Below, one piece after another: positions 1 to 6,795 of a DNA stretch of 20,831 nucleotides (position 1 is the stretch's first letter; each line of letters starts with the position of its first letter). Location: assembly GCA_023127875.1 (NCBI GenBank), contig JAGMFA010000016.1:1-20831 (forward strand). Reading direction: 5' to 3'. The notes beneath the pieces are model-generated. The model made no database searches. It had not been told where the DNA came from and was given only the letters and a program-made list of their open reading frames with translations. The DNA is from Candidatus Zixiibacteriota bacterium. GTDB taxonomy: Bacteria; Zixibacteria; MSB-5A5; SM1-73. Made by a program: the position numbers and the translations under genes.

Positions 1-2909
1 AGGAGTTTGATTCAACAGAAGGTCATTTGATAGATCCATCCCCCCACGATACCCTTTATTTTAAGAAACATATCTTAGCTTTGCATAACTACTGGTGGAC
101 TATATCTGAGGGCCAACTGGCTCTGGAAGGAGAGGTTTTCCCCAAAAGCGATAGTTTAGCTTACCGCTTGCCTGATTCGATGGCTCACTACGGAGCTCCG
201 GATTCATCTCTCTCTGTCAAAGTGGAGATGCTCAGACAGTTCTTTCATGATAGCTTCAATCTGGCGGATTCTTTCTCAGTTCATGGGGACCCCCAGGTTT
301 ATCATATAGATTTCTCTCAGTATGATTGCTTTGTGATCTTTCATGCCGGATCAGATCTACAAAGCGATCTGGGGGAGCTGGTTAATCCCACCCCAGGTGA
401 TCTTTTCACCGGCTTTATCGTCTTGGGTGATACAGTATGGGTAAATGATGGCACCTTTGCCATAACGGAAGGTATTTTTATGCCAGAGACTAAGTCACAG
501 GACAATCGGGTAAGTGCCTTAAATGCGGTATTTGCCCATGAGTTCGGACATCAGTTAGGTCTGGTGGATTTATACGATTCCGAAAACTTCATGACTCAGG
601 TGGGTGATTTTGCCCTGATGGATAACAATGCTCAAAATGTAGGGGTTGAGACTGGGGGATACGATTGGGGTGTGATTGCGTCAGGAGTTTTGCCGGTTTA
701 CCCCTGCGCGTGGAGCAGAGCATATCTGGGTTTCGTTGAGCCGGAAAAGATCACAAGTCAGGGAAATATAGGGCTTTTCGCCACAGAGATGTTGACTGAA
801 AAGCTTCAGCTCATCCAGATACCCATAAGCCCGGAGGAGTATTTTCTTTTAGAGAATCGACAGGTTGATTTAGATGGCGATCATTTTTGCGGTCTTCGGG
901 CAGACAGTGTCACCAACGTGATCTTAGGACCGGTGGATAGGTGGCTAAATTACAACCGGGAATATGATTGGCTTCTGCCCGGTTCGGGAATTCTGGTCTG
1001 GCACGTGGATGAGGGGGTGGCATATTTAGACTATGATGGCGACGGACTTAATAATTTTTGGGACAACGATCTCCAATGGGATAAAGACAGACGTTTTTTA
1101 ACCATCGTGGAGGCGGATGGAATTATAGATTTTGGCGGGAATTATTATACCGGATTCGGACAAAAGGAGGATATGTTTTATAAGGGCAATAACACTGACT
1201 TGACTCCTTATACCTTCCCCCCCTCAAAAAGCAGGAACAAATCCGACACCCATGTCTGGATCACCGATATCAGCATCTCCGACACCTTGATGACTTTAGA
1301 TATTTCGCAAGGCTGGGTTCAATACGGCTTCCCACAAAAGTTCATTCCAGAGACAGATGCTAGTTCGTTGGTTTCTGTTAAGGGAGGATTACAGATCTTT
1401 GCCTCCTCCGGCAGATTCATACATGCCTGGGATCCTGGAGGCGCAGCGGTGATACCTCAATCGATACCAGTGGGAATAACGCAGTTTGACTCCACGCTAA
1501 TTTATCTGCCACTGGCTATATTTGCCGAGGACGATTCCGTCTTCTTTGGCCCACCCTCACTGGGTGATCTGGATGATGATGATACTCTGGAGGTAGTGGC
1601 GGCAACTGTAGACGGTAGAGTTTATGCCTGGCATCCCTATGATCGGGATCAGGATGAAAGGGCAGATATTGTGGATGGTTTTCCAGTGGACTTAGAAGAT
1701 TGGATTTCGGTTGCACCCATAATTGCTAATTTCGATTCGGTGGAGTCTAACCTGGAAATATTTGTGGCGACCAAAGGCATAAGTTCTGATCATAGAACAG
1801 TGGTCATTTCCAATGACGGCACGCTGATTTATTCCTCCACTTCTGAGGGACTGGTTGAAGCATTGGCGACCACAGGAGACCCCAACATCAATTTTTTGAT
1901 GAGAAAAACTCCTTTTCATTCACAGATCTGTGTTTGGAATATGTACAGTGGAGTCTCTTCTCGGTGTTCACCGTATTGTCATGGTTACGGTACCATTGTG
2001 GTCGGAGACATAGACAAAGATGATGACCTGGATGTAACATTCCGTTCCTGCTCTCCGACTTCCGGCCTAATGGCTTCAGACCTCAACCTCGGAGGATCAG
2101 GCTTTTTCGCGCCAGTGGACGATTCCCTGGTATCAGGCCCCGTGCTGGGCGATATAGATAAAGACGGATATCTGGAGATTATCGTGGCCGCTTCTGACAA
2201 AATCTTTGCTTACAATTTCAACGGCACTCTGGTTAGCAATTTTCCTGTCACTATAAGTCATCCAGGTGGAATCACTGATTTAATAGATTCTTCTCCGATC
2301 TTAGGAGACGTAGATGGGGATGGTTACCCGGATATTGTCGTTGGCACGAAGAATAAACAAATTCTAGCTTATAACAAGGACGGAAAGATGGTGGATGGCT
2401 TTCCTCTTCCCGTTGGTGGAGCAGTAACTTCATCCCCTATTTTGATGAATTTAGATAAGGACATAAACCCTGAACTTTTAGTCGCCAGCGATGACGGATT
2501 CATCTATGCCTGGGATCTTCCGGGAGAGTATAAGAAAGAAAACTTCCCTTGGGTTATGTATGGTTATAATGCTGGGCACACCAATTATTTTCCCAAGGAC
2601 ACTCTACCAGTACCGCCAGTGGCAGGGGACCTGTTGCCCGCAAACATGGCGTTTAATTACCCAAATCCAGCCAAAAGTCAAACTAAAATCAGATATTTCT
2701 TGAAAGAGGATGCGGAGGTAAATATAAGGATTTATGATCTCTCTGGAATGCTGGTGGATGAGTTTCCCTCTACCGGTGTGGGACAGACACACAATGAGCG
2801 ATCGTGGGACTGTTCTAAATTTGCCAGCGGAGTGTATCTGTGCAAGGTGGAGGCTAAATCAGAAAACGAAAGTCAGGTGGTATTTTTTAAGATGGCGATA
2901 GTCAAATAG
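1..2909 (+). CDS. M6-type secreted metalloprotease with FG-GAP repeats and T9SS-type C-terminal sorting domain (5' partial)
   Basis: The frame is open from base 3, so the true start and signal peptide lie upstream; the TTG at 27 is only the first possible start codon inside the window. Residues are counted from that TTG. The N-terminal part matches M6 (immune inhibitor A-like) peptidases, including the stretch PSPHDTLYF near the start. H171 begins HEFGHQLGLVD, an HExxHxxGxxD zinc-binding motif. From about residue 513 to 830 there are at least five FG-GAP/VCBS-like units with calcium-type loops: GDLDDDDTLEVV, GDIDKDDDLDV, GDIDKDGYLEI, GDVDGDGYPDI and NLDKDINPELL, each followed by a strand such as VYAW or IYAW; they probably form a propeller. 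Residues about 876-960 (NYPNPAKSQTKIRY, IYDLSGMLV, ASGVYLCKVEA) match the type-A T9SS sorting domain. The likely role is an exported, surface-bound or released protease. Export by a true T9SS is inferred, because no Por/Gld component is seen. Confidence 0.92.
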   Translation, partial: EFDSTEGHLIDPSPHDTLYFKKHILALHNYWWTISEGQLALEGEVFPKSDSLAYRLPDSMAHYGAPDSSLSVKVEMLRQFFHDSFNLADSFSVHGDPQVYHIDFSQYDCFVIFHAGSDLQSDLGELVNPTPGDLFTGFIVLGDTVWVNDGTFAITEGIFMPETKSQDNRVSALNAVFAHEFGHQLGLVDLYDSENFMTQVGDFALMDNNAQNVGVETGGYDWGVIASGVLPVYPCAWSRAYLGFVEPEKITSQGNIGLFATEMLTEKLQLIQIPISPEEYFLLENRQVDLDGDHFCGLRADSVTNVILGPVDRWLNYNREYDWLLPGSGILVWHVDEGVAYLDYDGDGLNNFWDNDLQWDKDRRFLTIVEADGIIDFGGNYYTGFGQKEDMFYKGNNTDLTPYTFPPSKSRNKSDTHVWITDISISDTLMTLDISQGWVQYGFPQKFIPETDASSLVSVKGGLQIFASSGRFIHAWDPGGAAVIPQSIPVGITQFDSTLIYLPLAIFAEDDSVFFGPPSLGDLDDDDTLEVVAATVDGRVYAWHPYDRDQDERADIVDGFPVDLEDWISVAPIIANFDSVESNLEIFVATKGISSDHRTVVISNDGTLIYSSTSEGLVEALATTGDPNINFLMRKTPFHSQICVWNMYSGVSSRCSPYCHGYGTIVVGDIDKDDDLDVTFRSCSPTSGLMASDLNLGGSGFFAPVDDSLVSGPVLGDIDKDGYLEIIVAASDKIFAYNFNGTLVSNFPVTISHPGGITDLIDSSPILGDVDGDGYPDIVVGTKNKQILAYNKDGKMVDGFPLPVGGAVTSSPILMNLDKDINPELLVASDDGFIYAWDLPGEYKKENFPWVMYGYNAGHTNYFPKDTLPVPPVAGDLLPANMAFNYPNPAKSQTKIRYFLKEDAEVNIRIYDLSGMLVDEFPSTGVGQTHNERSWDCSKFASGVYLCKVEAKSENESQVVFFKMAIVK

Positions 2910-2926
2910 GTCAACGGTCAGTTGAC
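2910..2926. repeat. Short inverted repeat right after the protease stop
   Basis: Arms GTCAAC and GTTGAC flank a 5-base loop (2916-2920), directly after the TAG stop. There is no T run, so it is not a convincing intrinsic terminator. Confidence 0.4.
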
Positions 2927-2929
2927 TCA

Positions 2930-3009
2930 AATGAGATTAAACTGGTCAACGGATTAAGCGGATGAAATCCGTTGAATCCGCTGACAGCTTTTCTAAGGAG
3001 GAAAAGATG
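2930..3009 (+). repeat. Leader repeat, copy A (interleaved palindromes, RBS and ATG)
   Basis: This stretch is nearly the same as 3177-3239, directly before the next gene. Both copies run from CAAATGAGAT through a palindromic block and GACAGC to an AAGGAGGA-type ribosome-binding site and ATGAG. In copy A two pairs of complementary arms interleave: TCAACGGATT (2946-2955) with AATCCGTTGA (2966-2975), and AGCGGAT (2957-2963) with ATCCGCT (2976-2982), the order expected of an H-type pseudoknot. The ATG at 3007 opens a frame of only 10 codons ending at 3039. Confidence 0.7.
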
Positions 3010-3017
3010 AGCGGTAG

Positions 3018-3066
3018 CCGCAGGCTTCCTTCGGACTGAGTCCTTCAGGACGAATGTCAGCCTGCG
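3018..3066. repeat. Dispersed palindrome with arms CGCAGGCT / AGCCTGCG
   Basis: The arms CGCAGGCT and AGCCTGCG bracket a spacer that itself holds GTCCTTCAGGAC-like short palindromes. Elements built on AGCCGCAGGCT are, from memory, common as short dispersed repeats in environmental genomes. No second copy occurs in this window. Confidence 0.5.
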
Positions 3067-3138
3067 AGAATCCTATATTGATTCGGACTGTTTACGCCTA
3101 AATGAGTGATTTCCACTCGAACTTGGCTTTCAGAAGAT

Positions 3139-3167
3139 TGTAGGGCAGTTTCACAGCCCGACCTACA
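3139..3167. repeat. Short dispersed palindrome (TGTAGG ... CCTACA)
   Basis: Arms TGTAGG (3139-3144) and CCTACA (3162-3167) surround an imperfect inner stem, GGGC with GCCC. It lies between the two leader copies, next to other palindromes, in a gene-free stretch of 327 bases (2910-3236) that otherwise shows nothing coding. Confidence 0.45.
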
Positions 3168-3176
3168 ATAATTCTC

Positions 3177-3236
3177 AAATGAGATCAAACGGATTGAGCG
3201 GATGGAATCCGTTGACAGCTCTCTTAAGGAGGAAAG
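3177..3236 (+). promoter_or_regulatory. Leader repeat, copy B, with the ribosome-binding site of the next gene
   Basis: Copy B keeps the first stem (AACGGATT with AATCCGTT) but lacks the ATCCGCT arm present in copy A. It ends with TTAAGGAGGAAAG immediately before the ATG at 3237, an excellent Shine-Dalgarno site that fixes the start of the following gene. Confidence 0.65.
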
Positions 3237-4115
3237 ATGAGAAAAAGAAATCTTCAAACCATAGGGTTTTTGCTGTTGTTTGTATTCTTTCTTTTTTCTT
3301 TGGGCAACGGAAGTACCTTTATTGAGAACAAAGATCAACCGTTCTCCTTTCAAAATACCCTTAAGAAAAGTGACTTTGAATACTCCCAAAAGATATTCAG
3401 ATTGACCCATACCCCCTATCTTACCTATCAGAGCGATTCGGTGCAAGGAAAAGAGATCATAGATGTGTATGGATTCAAGGGGAAATCGGTAAAGAAGGCT
3501 TTTCTTTACTCCTTGATCATTCCCGGGAGTGGAGAATTTTACGCCGGCTCGAAAATAAAGGCGGTTCTCTTTTTCGGACTGGATGTTACCTTATGGGCTC
3601 TATATTTTAACTATCATGGCAAGGGGAAAGATAAAGAGAAAGAATATCAGACTTTTGCCGACGAGTACTGGTCTGAGGATGACTATAAGCAGTGGCTTTG
3701 GAAAAATGTGTACGATGAAACTATCCCCTATGAGATCGTCTCTGACACTTTCCGATACTTTAATGACGAAGAGCAGCAATGGGAATATTTTTCCCATCAT
3801 CTGCCGGACGAGAGGACGGATCAATACTATGAGATGATAGGCAAGTACGAACAGTTCACGGCGGGGTGGGACGATCTCCAGAATAGAGAGGTTTATCTGG
3901 GTCAGCGTCGCGACTCCAACGACTGGCTGAATAAGGCTAAGTATTCCGCTATGTTCTCGTTAGCCAATCATATACTCTCTGCCTTTGACGCCGCCATTGC
4001 GGTGAAAAAACACAACAAGAAGGGAGAAAGATTCAGCCAGTTAGAATTCAAGATGAGACTGGTGAAAAAAAACCAGGAGGCCATACCTCAACTCTCTGTC
4101 AGCATGAAGTTCTAA
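3237..4115 (+). CDS. DUF5683-like exported protein, paralogue 1
   Basis: This is a 292-residue protein with a strong N-terminal signal or anchor segment (basic MRKR, then a hydrophobic run to about residue 22). The recognisable core is KKAFLYSLIIPGSGEFYAGS at about residues 86-105, followed by a second hydrophobic segment (107-124). This fits the DUF5683-like pattern in which a small membrane-associated helix pair carries a PGxGxxYxG turn. The middle is charged and aromatic-rich, and the C-terminal part has ANHILSAFDAAIAVKKHNKK. The gene at 4385 has the same layout and many matching motifs, so the two are tandem paralogues. The biochemical function is unknown; association with the envelope is inferred from the hydrophobic segments. 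The start is fixed by AAGGAGGA seven bases upstream. Confidence 0.88.
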   Translation: MRKRNLQTIGFLLLFVFFLFSLGNGSTFIENKDQPFSFQNTLKKSDFEYSQKIFRLTHTPYLTYQSDSVQGKEIIDVYGFKGKSVKKAFLYSLIIPGSGEFYAGSKIKAVLFFGLDVTLWALYFNYHGKGKDKEKEYQTFADEYWSEDDYKQWLWKNVYDETIPYEIVSDTFRYFNDEEQQWEYFSHHLPDERTDQYYEMIGKYEQFTAGWDDLQNREVYLGQRRDSNDWLNKAKYSAMFSLANHILSAFDAAIAVKKHNKKGERFSQLEFKMRLVKKNQEAIPQLSVSMKF

Positions 4116-4191
4116 AGAGATCTCTGAAGAACCACTTGGAGATAGGAATTTGTAGTGTTTACCTTTAGGCACTGTTGAACAACTCTATTGA

Positions 4192-4263
4192 CAGGGCTAA
4201 ATGCCCTGCCCTATGGGTGATAAGCTATTGTCCCCCCATAGGGGCGGGAATTTATCCCGCCCC
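4192..4263. repeat. Cluster of GC-rich palindromes after paralogue 1
   Basis: Three nested or adjacent inverted repeats are visible: CAGGGC/GCCCTG (4192-4208), CCCTATGGG with CCCATAGGGG (4209-4244), and a 9-bp stem GGGGCGGGA/TCCCGCCCC with loop ATTTA (4241-4263). The last is very stable and could stop transcription, but no T run follows directly. It resembles dispersed GGGCGGGATTTATCCCGCCC elements. The rest of 4116-4384 shows nothing else that can be supported. Confidence 0.6.
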
Positions 4264-4384
4264 ACAGTTTGGCTTTTTCAACACACCCTAAAGTTTGACA
4301 CTCCATTTGCACTCTTTCAATTAGAGTCTCCAGAACTTTCTTAAAGTAACGTTAGCAAGTAAATGATAAAATAAAGGATTTGAA

Positions 4385-5218
4385 ATGAAAAGGATAATCT
4401 TCGCCTGTTTATTTTTTCTTATACTGTCAGGGGTCTCCTCGGCTAAGGGTGACACCGGAAAGAAAGGCCTGGTGACCCTTGTCTGTTCCTCAAAGACTGC
4501 TCTGCTTCCCGGAGAGGGGAGATTTTTATGGTATGATCTGGAGGAAGACAACATCTCCCGCCGGTATTATGCATCTAAGGACTCGGAAGATTTTTTCCAG
4601 ATGCCGGGTGAATTCGGGGAGAAGAAAAAAGGTTTGAAATCGTTGACCAAAGCCGCTCTGCTTTCTCTTGTTTTGCCTGGTGCTGGTGAAATCTACGGAG
4701 GATCCAAGACCAAGGGCAAAATCTTTATCTTCTCCGAGGCGTCTCTATGGACGGGTTTCTTTGGCTTTCGAACCTATGGGGCGTGGCTTAAAAAAGATTA
4801 CAAGGTTTATGCGGCTTCTCATGCGAAGGTAAATTTAGAAGGGAAGTCGGATGATTTTTTCGATGAGTTAGCATTTTATGACAGCCGGGATCAATACAAC
4901 CAGTTTGCCCCATTGTATCATCGCGGAGACAAACAACCTTATCTGGAGGACGATTGGAACTGGGAATGGGATAGTCGGGAGTCCAGGAATTACTATAGAG
5001 ATCTTAAAAATCGAAGCAAAAGTGCATCCCGAAAAGCCCTCTATCTGGTGGGGCTTTCCATGGTGAACCGCATAGTCTCGGTGGTGGATGCTATGAAGAC
5101 GGTGCGAGCTTACAATCGCAAGAAAAGCTTAGAACTCTCTCAGATAAAGTTTGACCTCAAAGCCAATCCACTCGGTCATAATCCCCAGGTTATGCTCTAT
5201 ATCTCCCGAAGATGGTGA
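4385..5218 (+). CDS. DUF5683-like exported protein, paralogue 2
   Basis: This is a 277-residue protein with a clear signal peptide (MKRIIFACLFFLILSGVSSA, cleavage likely after residue 20). The conserved core LTKAALLSLVLPGAGEIYGG lies at about residues 87-106, followed by a hydrophobic stretch (113-128). The C-terminal part contains VNRIVSVVDAMKTVRAYNRKK, matching NHILSAFDAAIAVKKHNKK of the protein at 3237. The pair therefore arose by duplication but has diverged strongly outside these blocks. The ribosome-binding site AAAGGA sits seven bases before the ATG. A TTGACA at 4295-4300 could be a -35 box, but no good -10 follows at normal spacing. The function is unknown; a role linked to envelope or exported proteins is suggested only by the neighbours. 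Confidence 0.87.
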   Translation: MKRIIFACLFFLILSGVSSAKGDTGKKGLVTLVCSSKTALLPGEGRFLWYDLEEDNISRRYYASKDSEDFFQMPGEFGEKKKGLKSLTKAALLSLVLPGAGEIYGGSKTKGKIFIFSEASLWTGFFGFRTYGAWLKKDYKVYAASHAKVNLEGKSDDFFDELAFYDSRDQYNQFAPLYHRGDKQPYLEDDWNWEWDSRESRNYYRDLKNRSKSASRKALYLVGLSMVNRIVSVVDAMKTVRAYNRKKSLELSQIKFDLKANPLGHNPQVMLYISRRW

Positions 5219-5276
5219 GAGTAGAACTTGCAATCAAAAAACCAAGATTTTACATTATCTGAATAGTGCCCATAAG

Positions 5277-5361
5277 ACCTCTCCCCCTATCTCCCCCTCT
5301 CCACTTCGTGGAGAGGGGTTCACCCTAAAGGGATTCACCCTGAAGGGGACGGGGGTGAGGT
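5277..5361. repeat. CTCCCCCTCTCCAC palindromic element, copy 1
   Basis: The left arm CCTCTCCCCCT...CCCCTCTCCAC faces the right arm GTGGAGAGGGG...GGGGGTGAGG. The right arm is expanded by a tandem TTCACCCTAAAGGGA / TTCACCCTGAAGGGG unit. Two further copies lie at 5527-5586 and 6741-6795. Confidence 0.75.
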
Positions 5362-5377
5362 AAAAGATTGTTTAACT

Positions 5378-5400
5378 GTAGTTGCCCGATTCATCGGGCT
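5378..5400. repeat. GTAGTTGCCCGATTCATCGGGCT-type repeat, copy 1
   Basis: This 23-base unit is repeated identically at 5591-5613. Its core CCCGATTCATCGGGC is a hairpin. The two copies follow CTCCCCCTCTCCAC elements 1 and 2, so the two families travel together. Between them, 5401-5526 holds nothing recognisable. Confidence 0.75.
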
Positions 5401-5526
5401 GAAGTAGTTAAGTTTTTTGACCAACGAAATTTGGGAACTTTAATTTTGCTTATCTTATAGTTTTTTCATTTGATGTGCTCAGGCGAGTTCTATGGAGGCG
5501 GCTTTTTTTGCAATTTAGTTTATAAA

Positions 5527-5586
5527 ACCTCTCCCCCTTTAATCCCCCTCTCCACTATGTGGAGAGGGGGAAATAGGGGGTGAGGT
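5527..5586. repeat. CTCCCCCTCTCCAC palindromic element, copy 2
   Basis: ACCTCTCCCCC...CCCCTCTCCAC is followed by TATG and the reverse arm GTGGAGAGGGGG...GGGGGTGAGGT. It is the simplest form of the family. Confidence 0.75.
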
Positions 5587-5590
5587 AAGA

Positions 5591-5613
5591 GTAGTTGCCC
5601 GATTCATCGGGCT
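5591..5613. repeat. GTAGTTGCCCGATTCATCGGGCT-type repeat, copy 2
   Basis: It is identical over 23 bases to 5378-5400 and starts five bases after palindromic element copy 2. It is part of the 468-base gene-free stretch 5219-5686, which otherwise appears to be made of repeats and AT-rich sequence. Confidence 0.75.
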
Positions 5614-5686
5614 CTTCCGAAAGAGCAACATGTCAAATCAATAGGCTTAAGACCAACATAAAAAAGGATTCGGCAGAAGAGAAGAA

Positions 5687-6643
5687 ATGAAAAACGCCAA
5701 GTTTCTCCCTATCATCCTTTTGGTCTGCCTTGCCTGCGCCTCTTACGGTGTAAAGAAAAACACAGGTCAGGAACAATCTGTTTCTCCCGGTTTGGTGAAA
5801 GGTCTCAGACCGGTGGGGATCATCGGAGAGGGCAAGCTTGGCTCCTCTTCTTTTTATCTTCCCACGGGAATCGCCATCGATCCTCTGGGAAATATTTTCA
5901 TTACTGACACTGGCAATGATCGGGTGGTCAAGTGCGACAGAGAAGGGAGATTCCTTGCAGAGACCGGAGGCTTTGGATGGGGAGCCGGAGAGTTCAATCG
6001 ACCTACGTATATCGCCACGGATAACGGTCTGAATGTTTACGTAGTAGACGTCCAAAACAAACGAATACAGAGATTCGATCAGAACCTGAACTTCGTCTCC
6101 ATTATTGAAATCAAAGAAGAAGAAGATTTTTCAGGATTTGGCTTGCTGGAGGGAATAACCATCACCTCCTCCGGTGAAATCCTTGTATCCGATATCGAAG
6201 AGGACCACATCATCAAATTAAATAGCTTCTTCGAATATGAAAGGAGCTTTGGAGGTTTCGAGAGTATAGGAGGAGGCTTGCGCGATCCTTTGGGAGTTTT
6301 TGTCAGCCAGAAGGGAAATGTTTATGTGGCAGACTCACAGAACGATCGGGTGGTTGTCTTTGATTCGTTTGGAAATTTCTTGAAAAGTTTTGGAGAAAAG
6401 ATATTAAATTACCCTAACGGAGTAACAATTGGACAGAATCAGCTTACTTATGTGGCTAACACCGGTAAAAACAGTCTGGTCGTTTTCGATCCGGATGGAA
6501 ATCTGATTTTAGAATATGGAAACTCAGGAGCGGAAATGGAGAAATTGTCCAGACCCACTGACCTTAAGTTATGGAAAGAAAATAAACTTTTCGTAGTAGA
6601 TTCCGGCAATAATCGAATTTTGGTTTTCGAACTTCTCAGGTAA
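5687..6643 (+). CDS. Exported six-bladed NHL-repeat beta-propeller protein
   Basis: The protein has 318 residues. The N-terminus MKNAKFLPIILLVCLACAS is a signal peptide. The cysteine in LVCLAC might be lipidated, but CLAC is a poor lipobox, so this is uncertain. Six NHL repeats follow at about residues 57-95, 101-140, 153-188, 196-236, 240-277 and 286-318. Typical blade signatures are LPTGIAIDPLGNIFITDTGNDRV, YVVDVQNKRIQRFD, VYVADSQNDRVVVFD and LFVVDSGNNRILVF, which predicts a complete six-bladed propeller and little else. NHL propellers usually bind proteins, carbohydrates or nucleic acids; a periplasmic or surface binding role is inferred. The ribosome-binding site is weak (AGAAGAGAAG before the ATG). 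It is the first gene of a run of four in the same direction. Confidence 0.9.
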   Translation: MKNAKFLPIILLVCLACASYGVKKNTGQEQSVSPGLVKGLRPVGIIGEGKLGSSSFYLPTGIAIDPLGNIFITDTGNDRVVKCDREGRFLAETGGFGWGAGEFNRPTYIATDNGLNVYVVDVQNKRIQRFDQNLNFVSIIEIKEEEDFSGFGLLEGITITSSGEILVSDIEEDHIIKLNSFFEYERSFGGFESIGGGLRDPLGVFVSQKGNVYVADSQNDRVVVFDSFGNFLKSFGEKILNYPNGVTIGQNQLTYVANTGKNSLVVFDPDGNLILEYGNSGAEMEKLSRPTDLKLWKENKLFVVDSGNNRILVFELLR

Positions 6644-6740
6644 AAACCTCGATTCTGCGCTGGAGTAGTTGCTTATGGGTAAGCTAATTTTAACCAGATT
6701 CGCAGGATTCGCGCCAAAGGAAAGATTGCAGACGTTTTTG

Positions 6741-6795
6741 CCTCACCCCCTATCTCCCCCTCTCCACAAAGTGGAGAGGGGGATGAGGGGTGAGG
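6741..6795. repeat. CTCCCCCTCTCCAC palindromic element, copy 3, overlapping the start of the large outer-membrane protein
   Basis: The outer arms CCTCACCCC (6741-6749) and GGGGTGAGG (6787-6795) enclose CTCCCCCTCTCCAC and its reverse complement around CAAA. The element is in-frame with the downstream gene and supplies both GGAG (about 6773-6776) and the ATG at 6783. Confidence 0.8.

Noticed and set aside
3057..3446. Minus-strand frame of about 130 codons over the leader repeats and the start of the DUF5683-like gene
   Set aside because: It overlaps a well-supported plus-strand gene and runs through palindromic repeats; no ribosome-binding site or recognisable motif.
4295..4323. Promoter for the second DUF5683-like gene from TTGACA at 4295
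   Set aside because: At 16-18 base spacing no -10 with more than a few consensus matches is present.
5485..5510. T7 run after a GC-rich stretch as an intrinsic terminator
   Set aside because: No complementary stem precedes the T run.
5277..5613. CRISPR array or IS ends from the alternating repeats at 5277-5613
   Set aside because: Only two units, themselves palindromic and of different types, without regular spacers, target-site duplications or a transposase.
6669..6782. N-terminal extension of the large barrel protein from TTG 6669 or ATG 6675
   Set aside because: Most of it is encoded by a dispersed palindromic element and it would bury the signal peptide. ATG 6675 has a modest GGAG upstream, so it is not fully excluded.
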